Of a stretch of DNA of 64,000 nucleotides, positions 1 through 9,390 are shown piece by piece. Each line of letters begins with the position of its first letter. Within the stretch, counting starts at the first letter, position 1. Source of the DNA: Aquimarina algicola (GTDB lineage Bacteria; Bacteroidota; Bacteroidia; Flavobacteriales; Flavobacteriaceae); the NCBI RefSeq assembly GCF_006443095.1, contig NZ_VFWZ01000011.1, positions 1 to 64,000 on the forward strand. Direction: 5' to 3'. The notes under the pieces were generated by a model. That model saw nothing but the letters and a program-made list of their open reading frames with translations, was not told the origin of the DNA and ran no database searches. The position numbers were made by a program, and so were the translations under genes.

Positions 1-93
1 AATCCATATTTTATCACTCAATTGCTTTTTCGCAAGTTTCTTAATAGTTTCCGTTAATTCTGTTGGGTTAAAGAGTTTTAGAAAATTATCCAT
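1..93 (-). CDS. N-terminal fragment of an unknown protein (cut by window edge)
   Basis: An open minus-strand frame starts with ATG at 93-91 and runs off the left edge without a stop, giving 31 residues that begin MDNFLKLFNPTELTETIKK. The stretch is lysine-rich, with no signal peptide, and looks cytoplasmic. I do not recognise the family from so short a piece. The AT-rich 515-bp spacer to its right would contain its promoter. It is called a gene because the frame is open and the codon usage resembles its neighbours, but the fragment is small. Confidence 0.5.
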   Translation of the reverse strand, partial: MDNFLKLFNPTELTETIKKLAKKQLSDKIWI

Positions 94-608
94 AATTATA
101 TTAAATAAATACTTGAGTCATTTTAATTAAGCCTAACAACAATATATAAACACCTCAACCTAATTAAACATTTGTAGCTGTTTACAATCGTTTGTATTTG
201 GTTAAAAATAGTATTATTATTATATAAAATTAATGACCTCAAAAATCAATAATCTTTTGTTACGATTTTTACGGATTTCCACATTTGGGAGAGATTTTTA
301 TATTTTTTAGCCTACAACAAGTGTATCTAGATGAGCATGTTTTTTGCCAATGTGTAGTCTAATCGTGGGGGTAATAGCGAATGTTTTTGGTTTAGAAGAT
401 TTTTTGTAAACCTATTTTAGAGCAATATATATTGTATATCACCAGTTACAAACTGGCGCTAGCCCTTAGTTTAGTATTATTATTCACATAGAGTTAATAA
501 TGATGTAGATGATTGATTTTCTTTTCTTTTTACTCATTTTTGAGATATCATTATTTTTATAATTAGCAAATAATCACAATCGCTATACAAACTTATTATG
601 GTAATAAA
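94..608. other. Intergenic region between divergent genes
   Basis: This 515-bp AT-rich stretch separates the leftmost minus-strand gene from the GNAT gene. I see no convincing open frame, tRNA or other RNA gene. The only clear structure is a small hairpin at 442-456, CCAGTT-aca-AACTGG, followed by a GCTAGC hexamer. It could be a REP-like remnant or a transcript end. Promoters for both flanking genes must lie here, but I cannot place a TAnnTTTG box with confidence. Confidence 0.5.
442..456. repeat. Short hairpin, possible REP-like remnant
   Basis: CCAGTT and AACTGG form a perfect 6-bp stem around a 3-nt loop and are followed directly by GCGCTAGCCC. It is more GC-rich than its surroundings. 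Whether it repeats elsewhere in the genome cannot be judged from this window, where I found only one copy. Confidence 0.3.
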
Positions 609-1145
609 ATGAAGTTTTTAATCGAAACAGAAAGATTATTATTAAGAGAAATCACTCTTGATGATGCAGAATCGTTATTGAAGTTGTACTCTGATCCTAA
701 GGTACAAAGGTATACGGGAGAACCTGTAGTGAAATCTATAGAAGAAATAAAAAAGGCTATAGAAACGAGAATTGTTAATTATAAAAAATATGGATTTGGT
801 AGGTGGGCTACTATCTTAAAAAGTGAAAAGCAGTTTGTTGGTTGGGCAGGATTGGCATACCTACCAGAATTTGATAAAATTGATCTTGGGTATAGATTCT
901 TGCCTGAGTATTGGGGATTAGGTATTGCTACAGAGGTTTCCCGCGCAATTTTAGATTATGGATTTGATACTCTCAAAATAAAAAAGATAGTGGCAATTGC
1001 AATGACCGAAAATAAAGCATCGATCAGAGTGATGGAAAAAATTGGAATGGAATTCGATAAATTTGCTCCTTATGAACTTGGAAGTGAAGATGCCATTTGG
1101 TACTGGTGTGACAAAAAGCTTATTACAAAAAATAAATCACGCTGA
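609..1145 (+). CDS. GNAT family N-acetyltransferase (RimJ/RimL-like)
   Basis: This 178-residue cytoplasmic protein has the layout of the Acetyltransf_3 (RimJ/RimL-like) group. It opens with the typical ETERLLLREITLDD strand. The acetyl-CoA-binding region follows as GYRFLPEYWGLGIATEVSRA (about residues 97-117), and the segment ENKASIRVMEKIGM is characteristic near residues 134-147. Such enzymes move an acetyl group from acetyl-CoA to an amine, often a protein N-terminus or a small molecule. The acceptor cannot be read from sequence. The gene stands alone, with about 150 bp before the next frame and no functional link to the polysaccharide genes. Confidence 0.85.
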   Translation: MKFLIETERLLLREITLDDAESLLKLYSDPKVQRYTGEPVVKSIEEIKKAIETRIVNYKKYGFGRWATILKSEKQFVGWAGLAYLPEFDKIDLGYRFLPEYWGLGIATEVSRAILDYGFDTLKIKKIVAIAMTENKASIRVMEKIGMEFDKFAPYELGSEDAIWYWCDKKLITKNKSR

Positions 1146-1292
1146 AACACACACCTCTCAAACTTGTATGTCTACCTCTTTTTAAAGCCTAAAAAAGTTA
1201 CGGTATTGTGTATATAATGGTCTTAACAGACTACATATTTATGTTGTTATCATATGTAACTCTAAAACCCTAAATCCGTCTTTAGTTATAGA

Positions 1293-1571
1293 ATGAATAA
1301 TATACAAGACCTAAATATCGAAAAAGAAATACTTCCTTTATTTGACAATACTCTAAATAAATTTTCAAGAGCCAAAGTCCATGAAATATTCAATAATCCT
1401 TTAAAAAGTATAGAGAAAATAAGGTATAGACAAAGTATATTTCAAGGATTTTCTGATAACAAAAAAATACTGAAAGACTATTCTTATTCTGTTTCATACC
1501 TTCTAGAAGTTTATCATTTTCTTAAAAATTATGATCTAGATAAATTACCCCAAGAGGAAAAAAAACAGTAA
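1293..1571 (+). pseudogene. Truncated MutS-like protein (N-terminal fragment)
   Basis: This 92-residue frame reads like the helical clamp/lever part of a MutS-family protein: FDNTLNKFSRAKVHEIFNNP, then KSIEKIRYRQSIFQGF. The rest of the family, including the ATPase domain with its Walker motifs, is missing. The frame ends just after a run of eight A at 1556-1565. One frame over, reading continues for about 33 residues (a hydrophobic stretch, then a basic one) to a TAA at 1664-1666, which lies in the first bases of the hairpin repeat. This suggests a decayed gene cut at the repeat. A small functional protein is possible but less likely. Confidence 0.55.
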
Positions 1572-1661
1572 TTATCATAGCTTCTATAGTATTACTTTTT
1601 GCAGTAGATCAAATTTTGGTTAAATCTTTTTCGAAATTTAAAATAGAAAATACTGATTTAA

Positions 1662-1760
1662 AGTAAAGAACCTCGGAGCAAGCTCACGAGGCATTCGAAG
1701 ATAACTAACTTTTAATTCCGAGGCAAGCCTCGGAACATTTAAATCTCGATTATCGAGCAA
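1662..1760. repeat. Three-hairpin intergenic repeat, copy 1
   Basis: This roughly 100-bp element closely matches 15078-15176 in the same orientation. It holds three successive inverted repeats. CCTCG (1671-1675) pairs with CGAGG (1687-1691), with inner GAG-CAAG-CTC. TTCCGAGG (1716-1723) pairs with CCTCGGAA (1728-1735) around a CAAG loop. CTCGAT (1745-1750) pairs with ATCGAG (1752-1757). It begins 28 bp beyond the stop codon of the minus-strand GH64 gene, so it would be transcribed in that gene's 3' untranslated region. A terminator, RNA-stabilising element or palindromic mobile repeat would all fit. Confidence 0.8.
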
Positions 1761-1787
1761 AAAGCACGAAGTTATAATAATGGTATT

Positions 1788-3941
1788 CTATCTTTTTAGA
1801 AATCGCTTAACATCATTTGTTTCTGGATTTTTAAAAAAGTAAGTCCCACTCTTCAAAACACTTATGTCTATAAAGTTGTCTAAGAGATTTCCTTTTAATA
1901 CCACCTTACCTATAGTATTTATGATGATATAAGGCTGATTCTTCTTTAGTCCTATAACCTCTAGGAACGTTGAGGCTGGATTTGGAGAAAGACTGATATC
2001 ACTTTTAGAGTGGTTTAATGTTTTTACTAATACATCTTTAGCATTATTTCTCATAGATACCGTTGAAGTAATCTTTAACCAATTGATATTCCATCCTCCT
2101 GATAGTGCTTTGACAGCAATTTGCTGAGCCCCCGCTTCTAGGTTTACTGTATGTTGAATGGTTGTCCAACTTTGCCATCCACCTGTATTTGGAATATTCA
2201 ACGTGCCATAAGCAGGAATTCCTCCAGCTTGTTCTAATTGAAGCGTACCTCCCGAATTAGGGCTTGCTACTCTATATTCAACTATGTAACTATCGGTATT
2301 AGGGATATTTACATCCCAAACCATCCAATCATCAGTATCTATCTGGCTAGTATTTAATCCTCCTTCTGAACAAACTTCTGTTTGAGTACCGGATTGCACA
2401 ACATTTTCTTCTGCTTCAATTAGTGTTGACCAAGGTGAGTTGGTTTTTGATACCACTATCGAAGTCATTTTATCATTAAACCCTTCATTAACCAAACAAT
2501 TATTATCACTAGTTTTTATTAAGGAAGCTCCTGTAAAATTATCATTCTCATAAACAACAACTTGATATCCATTTTGAACCCTTAGAGAAGAGATATCGTT
2601 GTCTTTAATCCCTAAGCCTCGTAACTGACTAAGTGTATAGCTTCCTTCATTTAGAGAAATGGAATAACCACCATAATCACAATGTTCAAAAAGTGTTGCT
2701 ACTCCTGTATCCGGAGGAGTATTACCTGCAAAACCTCCTATCGTAATTTTTATATTCGTTGGATTAGGTGTGTGAACCGTAGCAGATTGATCGAATACAT
2801 CATCGTATGCAAACGTGTAGGTTTGACTATCCTGGCTTATATCTGGTCTATGAAAAAACTTAGAATACCAATTATAAGGCCATGTTTGATAGTATGTAGA
2901 GGTATCACCAAAATCTTGTAAAATACCTGAAGGCGTATTGAGGTTGATCGCATGTCGTGTGATAGCGGCCACAAATTGTGCTTGCACTACCAAGTCCCAT
3001 TGCGCTCCGGAGGCAAGTACTCCGCTTCCTTCCATAGCTTCTATAGTAGTAGGTTTACCGGGAATTCTAGCGATCTGACCATCTCCTTCTCGGGTAAAAA
3101 TAAACTGATCTCCTGCTACACTTCCTCGCCATATCCCTGCTTGACCGGAATTAAACACTAATTCGTCATTTCTATACTTGTTCCATATTGCATCTATATA
3201 TTCTTGAAAGAAAGTAGTTGGAAAGGTTGTTGTCTTTGTGGGAAAATGTATGATTCCTTTTGATGAATCCAATAAGCCCTGAAACTCTAAAGGAACTGTG
3301 GATTGCCATGCAGATAAAATCTCTTCATGAGTTTTTAACTCTCCTACTCTTTTATAAAAATCGGCACCCCAGACCTCAAGACCCATAGGATATTGATATG
3401 AATCTACTCTTGTGGTATTACACCAAAGTCCAAAATCATTAAATGTTAATTCGATTAATTCATATTTAATTCCCTGATTAGGATCTGTCGGATTTGAAAG
3501 ATTAGGCGCACTGTATCCACTCGGAGATCCAGAATGGCCAAAGAAATACAAATATAATTGACTCTCAAACGAGATCATGATTCTACATCCTGCTATTTGA
3601 GGAATATTGATCGTATTATTAGGAATATCACTTAGTTTTCTGAAACAATTAGCATAAAGTCCATTATTACCAGGCCCTGTATTGCCATTGATAACAGGCC
3701 CGGGTATGGTATTATCTGAAGCACTCATGCGGTTTACTTGACCCGTTACCGGATCGACCCACACATGACCATCTGTAATCCCAACAATAGCAATATACAA
3801 TTGATCATCTGACAGATTTGAGTTGTTTTCTATTTGGTAAGGTAATGTTTGGGATGCAACAGACCATTTTACTAAAATTAGTAATGCAAATATAAAGTTC
3901 TTACCCCGTCTGGTTTTTATCTTACAATTATCAGCTTTCAT
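1788..3941 (-). CDS. Secreted GH64 beta-1,3-glucanase with beta-gamma-crystallin, CBM6 and T9SS tail
   Basis: This 717-residue exported enzyme is predicted to cleave beta-1,3-glucan. After a signal peptide (about 1-30) comes a GH64 domain (35-400) with the family landmarks GSPSGYSAPNLSNPTDPN. Glu164 (ELIELTFND) and Asp180 (TRVDSY) are 16 residues apart, the same spacing as the catalytic Glu154/Asp170 of Streptomyces matensis laminaripentaose-producing glucanase. A beta-gamma-crystallin domain (417-498) keeps two calcium motifs, DNDISS and NDKMTS. A CBM6 (505-632) and a T9SS sorting tail (about 648-717, LSPNPAS to RFLKR) follow. The crystallin-CBM6 block is nearly the same as in the adjacent GH16 gene, 53 bp upstream and probably co-transcribed. 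Confidence 0.9.
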   Translation of the reverse strand: MKADNCKIKTRRGKNFIFALLILVKWSVASQTLPYQIENNSNLSDDQLYIAIVGITDGHVWVDPVTGQVNRMSASDNTIPGPVINGNTGPGNNGLYANCFRKLSDIPNNTINIPQIAGCRIMISFESQLYLYFFGHSGSPSGYSAPNLSNPTDPNQGIKYELIELTFNDFGLWCNTTRVDSYQYPMGLEVWGADFYKRVGELKTHEEILSAWQSTVPLEFQGLLDSSKGIIHFPTKTTTFPTTFFQEYIDAIWNKYRNDELVFNSGQAGIWRGSVAGDQFIFTREGDGQIARIPGKPTTIEAMEGSGVLASGAQWDLVVQAQFVAAITRHAINLNTPSGILQDFGDTSTYYQTWPYNWYSKFFHRPDISQDSQTYTFAYDDVFDQSATVHTPNPTNIKITIGGFAGNTPPDTGVATLFEHCDYGGYSISLNEGSYTLSQLRGLGIKDNDISSLRVQNGYQVVVYENDNFTGASLIKTSDNNCLVNEGFNDKMTSIVVSKTNSPWSTLIEAEENVVQSGTQTEVCSEGGLNTSQIDTDDWMVWDVNIPNTDSYIVEYRVASPNSGGTLQLEQAGGIPAYGTLNIPNTGGWQSWTTIQHTVNLEAGAQQIAVKALSGGWNINWLKITSTVSMRNNAKDVLVKTLNHSKSDISLSPNPASTFLEVIGLKKNQPYIIINTIGKVVLKGNLLDNFIDISVLKSGTYFFKNPETNDVKRFLKR
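2077..2700. repeat. Duplicated crystallin-CBM6 coding block, copy 1
   Basis: This stretch, which encodes the beta-gamma-crystallin and CBM6 modules of the GH64 enzyme, aligns with 4277-4900 in the GH16 gene at a constant offset of about 2200 bp. Long runs of identical bases are visible, for example around 2190-2275 against 4390-4475. The flanking catalytic and tail segments do not match. It is therefore a recent module duplication or gene conversion, not a whole-gene duplication. Confidence 0.85.
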
Positions 3942-3994
3942 ATATAGTTTTTTTTATGATTAGGTAGCATTTAGAGCATTGAACAAAACATTAT

Positions 3995-5677
3995 TTATTG
4001 TTTAATAAATCGAGCAGTCTTACCTGTCGTAAAATCTTTGATGATATAGACCTCTGATTTTAAATGCTCCACATTCAAAGTTGCAGGTTCATCATGTATT
4101 TCAGTTTTTAGAATTAGCTCACCATCTAGTCTGTATACTCCTATTGAAGTATCTCCTTCTATTCCTTTCAGAGTTAAAACATCATATGTTGGAACTGGGT
4201 GCGCCGTTAGAACATCTTCTTTTATCTTTGTGCTATTCATATTGGGTGCAAATGTTTTATTTGCATTGCTTAACTTCAACCAATTGATATTCCATCCTCC
4301 AGAAAGTGCTTTTATCGCAATTTGCTGTGGTCCGGCATTTAGACTTACAGTATGCCGAATAGTCGTCCAATTTTGCCATCCTCCTGTATTTGGAATGTTC
4401 AACGTGCCGTAAGCAGGAATTCCTCCAGCTTTTTCTAATTGAAGCGTACCTCCCGAATTAGGGCTTGCTACCCTATATTCAACAGTGTAACTACCAGAAT
4501 TAGGTACATTTACATCCCAAACCAACCAATCATTGGCATCTATATAACCTACATTTAAACCGCCTTCTGAACAACTCTCTGTTTGAGTTCCTGATTGTGT
4601 AACTGCATTTTCTGCCTCGATCAATGTTGACCATGAGGAAGAAGCTTTGGATACCACCACAGAAGTGATCTTATCATTAAACCCTTCATTAACCAAACAA
4701 TTATCATCACTAGTCTTTATTAAAGATGCTCCTGTATAATTATCATGCTCATAAACAACAACTTGATATCCATTTTGCACCTTTATAGAAGAGATATCAT
4801 TGTCCTGAACTCCTAAAGCGCGTAGCTGATTACCTGTATAGCTTCCCTCATTTAGAGATACTGAATACCCTCCATATTCGCAATGCTGAAAAAGTGTTAC
4901 AGGACCTGAAGAAACATTTGTTTTTTGATATACTCGGACATAATCTACCAACATTCTGGCAGGAAATGCACTATTATCTACTGTAAACCCGGGCCAATTC
5001 CCTCCTATCGCCATATTCAACAGAATGAAAAAATTATTATGAAATTCTGATGTACCATTCACCCCATTTGCAATACTTGCTTCGTGATAAAGGTTTCCAT
5101 CTACAAACCATTTTATAGCAGATGTATCCCATTCTATAGTATATACATGAAAATCTGTAACCGAACTAACAGGAGTAGAACCACTATAATTGGCATATGT
5201 ATTATTATGATCCTGCCAATGAATCGTTCCGTGCGTTTGTCTTTCTACATTTATATGTTCCATAATATCTATTTCACCACATGCGGGCCACCCGATAGAA
5301 GATATATTATCTCCTAACATCCAAAATGCCGGCCATGACCCCATAAATGAAGGCATAGAAATTCGAGCTTCGATCTTACCATATTTCCACGACTTTTTTC
5401 CTTGGGTTTTCATTCTGGTTGATGTGTAGTTAAAACCTCCTATACTTTCTCGCTTTGCAGTGATTACAAGGTTTCCATTTTCTACAGTAGCATTTTCACG
5501 TCTGTAATATTGAAGTTCGTTATTCCCCCATCCAGAGTTTCCGTTACCTATTTCAAACACCCAATCCGGACTGATCCCATTCGTAAATTCATCTTGCCAA
5601 ACCAAATTCCAGTTTTGAGAAAACGAAAATTGGTATAGCGTCAAGGCCATTATTGACCATACAATCTGTAGTTTCAT
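3995..5677 (-). CDS. Secreted GH16 endo-beta-1,3-glucanase (laminarinase-like) with crystallin, CBM6 and T9SS tail
   Basis: This 560-residue exported enzyme has a signal peptide (1-20) and a GH16 jelly-roll (22-252). The catalytic motif GEIDIMEH holds Glu135, Asp137 and Glu140. WPAFWMLG and the bulged ExDxxE form place it with the laminarinase-type GH16 enzymes that cut beta-1,3- or mixed-linkage glucan. A calcium-type beta-gamma-crystallin domain (259-343, motifs DNDISS and NDKITS), a CBM6 (352-470) and a diverged T9SS tail (about 490-560) follow. The gene is 67 bp downstream of the GH5-GH19 gene and 53 bp upstream of the GH64 gene, so these may form one transcript. Exact linkage preference cannot be told. 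Confidence 0.92.
   Translation of the reverse strand: MKLQIVWSIMALTLYQFSFSQNWNLVWQDEFTNGISPDWVFEIGNGNSGWGNNELQYYRRENATVENGNLVITAKRESIGGFNYTSTRMKTQGKKSWKYGKIEARISMPSFMGSWPAFWMLGDNISSIGWPACGEIDIMEHINVERQTHGTIHWQDHNNTYANYSGSTPVSSVTDFHVYTIEWDTSAIKWFVDGNLYHEASIANGVNGTSEFHNNFFILLNMAIGGNWPGFTVDNSAFPARMLVDYVRVYQKTNVSSGPVTLFQHCEYGGYSVSLNEGSYTGNQLRALGVQDNDISSIKVQNGYQVVVYEHDNYTGASLIKTSDDNCLVNEGFNDKITSVVVSKASSSWSTLIEAENAVTQSGTQTESCSEGGLNVGYIDANDWLVWDVNVPNSGSYTVEYRVASPNSGGTLQLEKAGGIPAYGTLNIPNTGGWQNWTTIRHTVSLNAGPQQIAIKALSGGWNINWLKLSNANKTFAPNMNSTKIKEDVLTAHPVPTYDVLTLKGIEGDTSIGVYRLDGELILKTEIHDEPATLNVEHLKSEVYIIKDFTTGKTARFIKQ
4277..4900. repeat. Duplicated crystallin-CBM6 coding block, copy 2
   Basis: This is the partner of 2077-2700, lying in the GH16 gene and on the same strand. 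The encoded modules share long identical stretches such as ASPNSGGTLQL, GGIPAYGTLNIPNTGGWQ and KALSGGWNINWLK. The matching parts end close to the module borders. Confidence 0.85.
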
Positions 5678-5744
5678 AATCTTGTGTATTAATCGTTGGT
5701 TTTTTTGCTTTTTTAGAAGGTTCGGAAAAATTGTTATGTTTTAG

Positions 5745-8700
5745 TTATCTTTTGACTACTTTAAAGGCTTTTTCTTTCTCCCCTATTTTTACAACAAGGA
5801 AATATATTCCTGATGGAAGCTCTGAAAGATCATCTATAACGAATACTTCTTCTTTTTTTATAATTTCGGTAGGAATACGAATCAGGTCATGCCCCATAAA
5901 ATCAGTAATCTTTGCAGTCATTTGTACTTCGCTTTCGGATTCTATATCGATACGAAGTTCATGCTCAAAAGGATTTGGAGATATCGCAATCTTTGTTTCA
6001 TGCTTCTTTATCATGCCTAAAACAGGTGATACTTCGGGTTCTGGTTCTATCCCAATGAAAGGTTGCATCGTTGCACATCCACATTCAGAACAGTCATTAG
6101 TATCATCTAAATCGGTATTTATATTTAAAATACTTGCATATCGTTCATAAAATCCAATGCGACCTAATACTTTAGGAATTTCTGTTCCTTTACCACACTC
6201 TATACCTCCATTGATAATATTAATCGTTATTCCAAAACCAGGTTTACGATTTCGTTCTTGATCATAAGGTGTAGTTATCCAGTTACCAACCATCACATCA
6301 TGAGCAGACGGTTTTGGATATTGAGGTGTCATCCAAAACCAGATTGCCGTTTGAAATGCCAATGCGGCATCTTGTGTTACTTGTTCTGGATTGTTGAGTA
6401 ATACAGTTTTATCTCCAAAAAGAAATTCACTTACTTGTCCATAATTATAATTCCAACTTAATTGGATAGGCCCTCTCCCGTGATATGATTTTCCGGGAGC
6501 AGGAGGATAAGATGTATTACCTTCGTCACGATATCCTAGATTTGTGGTTCCTTCATATCCTTGTTCTTCTCTAAAATGTAATCCCCAGGAATATGGACCA
6601 CCAGGTGCGGTGGCCCATCCCCCAGTAGTTTCCTGGGAAATATTCGCCAAAAATGCAGCTAATTCTCTTTTAATTGTGGTTTCATCACCTTCTGAAACAA
6701 ATTTGCCATAATCTACAACTTGGGTGATAATTGGTTTTGACTGGTTCCAATCAGCATCAAAATCAGCATCAGTTCTTATAACAACCGATTGATTGGTCAT
6801 TTTATCTCTACGGGTTAACCTATATAGGTTTGTTCCTTTTCTTCTTTCAAAAGTAACTTCGATATTATTCATACGTTCTGTAGCTTCTACAAAAGATTGA
6901 TAAGTAAAAAAATCTCTTGCAGGGTCTAGTTCATAGGTACTCAAATCTGTTCCATATCGATATGGAAAAAATTCATCAAATTCTTCTTTGGTCATTAGAA
7001 GATCACCTCTATCTATAGTTTCTTTTATCGTAATATCAAATGTGAATTGTGTTAGTAGACCTTTAGTATCGACAGCTTCACCTGTAAAATTAAATGTTCC
7101 ATACTCAGAAAACGACCAATCAGATTCGTACTCATCATTTCCTTGTGGTGATAACAGCAAAGTTTCTCCAGAAACATTAACATACACCGATTCCTCTATC
7201 CCATCAGGGTCTGTAACACGAACTCTAAATGGGACTGTAATAGGTAGAACATCTGCATATACCACAGTAGGAATCATAACAGTTACATCTGGCGGTGTAT
7301 TTCCTTCAGTACATAAGCCTAATTCTTGCCACGCATTTTCCCAAGCCCAGCCAACTCCCGGAGCATAAGGTCCTCCAACAGTACACCATCCTGCCACGAG
7401 ACATTCATACTCTTTACCATCATATTGTACCTTATCACCTCTGCTATAAGAAGTTCCATCTACATATTGAGCAGTATTACAACTCCCCTCGTCTGTTTTA
7501 TTTACAGTGATAGAGACTGGAGAAGACACTGTAAAAACACCTTTATCATCATAGGCTTTGACCATTAAAAGATGTGTTCCTTCTTCAACTGATGAAAGTG
7601 TATACTCATAAGGTATTGACGTATCTGTGCTAATCAATGTATCATTTCTAAAAAATTCAACTTTTGAAATACTTCCATCAGGATCAGAAACATTGGCAGC
7701 AATCAATAAAGTACCTCCCTTTTCAAAAGCCTGATTATTGGAGGGTGTAACGATACTGCATAATGGTTGCTGATTGGTAGAGGTTCCCGTTGAAGAAAAA
7801 TCTAATCGATCAAGATTGAAATCATCTGCGTCCATGGCGACACGAATGATTTGTTTTCCTTTAGTCAAAGGTACATTTACTTCTACCGTTTGCCAATTTT
7901 GCCATCCTCCTGTATTAGGTACATTTATTGATCCACTACTATTTTGATTATTAACTTCTATATGAAAACTTTTTCCTGAAGTAAGAGCGGCTACTCTACA
8001 TGCTACGGTATATGTATTTGTTTCCAGAACATCTATAGTATACTCTAGCCACTCTCCCGATTGAATCCAACCTACATTGTATCCACCTTCGGAGCAAGGT
8101 TCTATATCTACAGTATCATTTCTATAAGCTCCTCCTTGGTTAGAGCTTGTAACATCATTGTAAGCAACAGATTGCCCTCCTCGATCGTAGTTTTCTGCTT
8201 CTATAATACCTGGAATAACAATAGGAGCTCCGATATAGGGTATTTGCGTTGTTCCACTATCTCCTCCGGGAAATTCATCTGCCGGAAACTTGATTTTATC
8301 ACGTATCCATTTTCCTGCTTCTTTTAATCGATTTGTACTCCACGGACCTCCCGAACAAGTTCCTGTTTGCCAAGCAGCTCCTGATCTGAAATCATCAGAA
8401 TAGTTCCAGCTCGTCCAACTAATCTTTTTTTGGCGCATAAGATCAATAAAACGTTGCGTCATTGCAAAATCATTTGGACCATCACCAGTATATTCCTGGC
8501 TTCCAAATTCTGTGACAAATACCGGTAATCGATCTGAGGCTTGGTCAAGAATATTTAGGTAGGCTTCTCTGTGACTTTTAGCATAAAAATGAAATGTATA
8601 CATGATATTATCGAACCGCAAAGGGTTATCGATCACATCTTGCAAACTTCCTTCACCAGAAACTCCAAAAGTAGCCCATCCATGAGTTCCTACCAATACA

Positions 8701-9296
8701 ACAGCATCATTATCTATTGTTTGAATTACAGGTATTATTTGATCTGCATAATTTTTAATACGATTCCAGTTTACTCCTACACCGTTAGGCTCATTACATA
8801 CATCGTATATGATATTATTTTTGTCCTTATGTAAGGTTGCTATATCGGTAAAAAACCGTTTGGCGTTTTCTAGATTGATATTGGGGTCACCTGGATTTAA
8901 CTGATGCCAATCTACCAAAGCATACATTCCTCGAGCTGTTGCTTCATTTATAAGTTGGCTTACCTGATTGGTAAACCCTACAGGATCTGTTTCATAACCT
9001 CCTTCTTGAACATACAAAGATATACGGAGAATATCGGCTTCCCAATCATATGCCAGTGCATCTAATGATGATTCTGTAAGGCAATTTCCCCATCCATACC
9101 ATTGTATGCCATGAGTACTCATTCCTCTAAGTTGTATAGGTTTGTTATATTGATTACAAAGCTGTGTTCCACAGACTTTAAGTTTTCCGTTTTTGGCAAC
9201 GGGAGTATTTTGTGCCATTACTACTGATCCAAAAAGCAATATTAGGTTAAAGCAGATCAAAACAAAATAGCACTTGTAGGTATTTTGATTTTTCAT
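5745..9296 (-). CDS. Bifunctional secreted GH5 glucanase - GH19 chitinase with CBM6, CBM5/12 and T9SS tail
   Basis: This 1183-residue protein has two catalytic domains. After the signal peptide (1-28) come a GH5 domain (31-340; acid/base Glu169 in CNEPNG, nucleophile Glu263 in VTEFGS), a CBM6 (360-500), an Ig-like domain (509-599), a CBM5/12 chitin-binding module (605-662), another Ig-like stretch (668-760) and a GH19 domain (about 765-1060). The GH19 part shows SQETTGGW (probable acid Glu889) and GRGPIQLSWNYNYG. A T9SS tail (1105-1183) ends it. GH5 members of this type usually cut beta-1,4-glucan, and GH19 cuts chitin. An in-frame start 48 bp upstream exists, but the signal peptide fits the ATG at 9296. 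Confidence 0.9.
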   Translation of the reverse strand: MKNQNTYKCYFVLICFNLILLFGSVVMAQNTPVAKNGKLKVCGTQLCNQYNKPIQLRGMSTHGIQWYGWGNCLTESSLDALAYDWEADILRISLYVQEGGYETDPVGFTNQVSQLINEATARGMYALVDWHQLNPGDPNINLENAKRFFTDIATLHKDKNNIIYDVCNEPNGVGVNWNRIKNYADQIIPVIQTIDNDAVVLVGTHGWATFGVSGEGSLQDVIDNPLRFDNIMYTFHFYAKSHREAYLNILDQASDRLPVFVTEFGSQEYTGDGPNDFAMTQRFIDLMRQKKISWTSWNYSDDFRSGAAWQTGTCSGGPWSTNRLKEAGKWIRDKIKFPADEFPGGDSGTTQIPYIGAPIVIPGIIEAENYDRGGQSVAYNDVTSSNQGGAYRNDTVDIEPCSEGGYNVGWIQSGEWLEYTIDVLETNTYTVACRVAALTSGKSFHIEVNNQNSSGSINVPNTGGWQNWQTVEVNVPLTKGKQIIRVAMDADDFNLDRLDFSSTGTSTNQQPLCSIVTPSNNQAFEKGGTLLIAANVSDPDGSISKVEFFRNDTLISTDTSIPYEYTLSSVEEGTHLLMVKAYDDKGVFTVSSPVSITVNKTDEGSCNTAQYVDGTSYSRGDKVQYDGKEYECLVAGWCTVGGPYAPGVGWAWENAWQELGLCTEGNTPPDVTVMIPTVVYADVLPITVPFRVRVTDPDGIEESVYVNVSGETLLLSPQGNDEYESDWSFSEYGTFNFTGEAVDTKGLLTQFTFDITIKETIDRGDLLMTKEEFDEFFPYRYGTDLSTYELDPARDFFTYQSFVEATERMNNIEVTFERRKGTNLYRLTRRDKMTNQSVVIRTDADFDADWNQSKPIITQVVDYGKFVSEGDETTIKRELAAFLANISQETTGGWATAPGGPYSWGLHFREEQGYEGTTNLGYRDEGNTSYPPAPGKSYHGRGPIQLSWNYNYGQVSEFLFGDKTVLLNNPEQVTQDAALAFQTAIWFWMTPQYPKPSAHDVMVGNWITTPYDQERNRKPGFGITINIINGGIECGKGTEIPKVLGRIGFYERYASILNINTDLDDTNDCSECGCATMQPFIGIEPEPEVSPVLGMIKKHETKIAISPNPFEHELRIDIESESEVQMTAKITDFMGHDLIRIPTEIIKKEEVFVIDDLSELPSGIYFLVVKIGEKEKAFKVVKR

Positions 9297-9390
9297 AAAT
9301 ATGGTTTTAAGATTTGGACATAATAGCCCATTAGAAAAAATCACCCAATACTATAGCTAAGATAGTATCAGGTGATTAAAATTTAGAAGC

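Noticed and set aside
1556..1666. Programmed frameshift at the A8 tract of the MutS-like frame
   Set aside because: The continuation is only about 33 residues and ends in the repeat, with no MutS ATPase domain. Decay is the simpler explanation.
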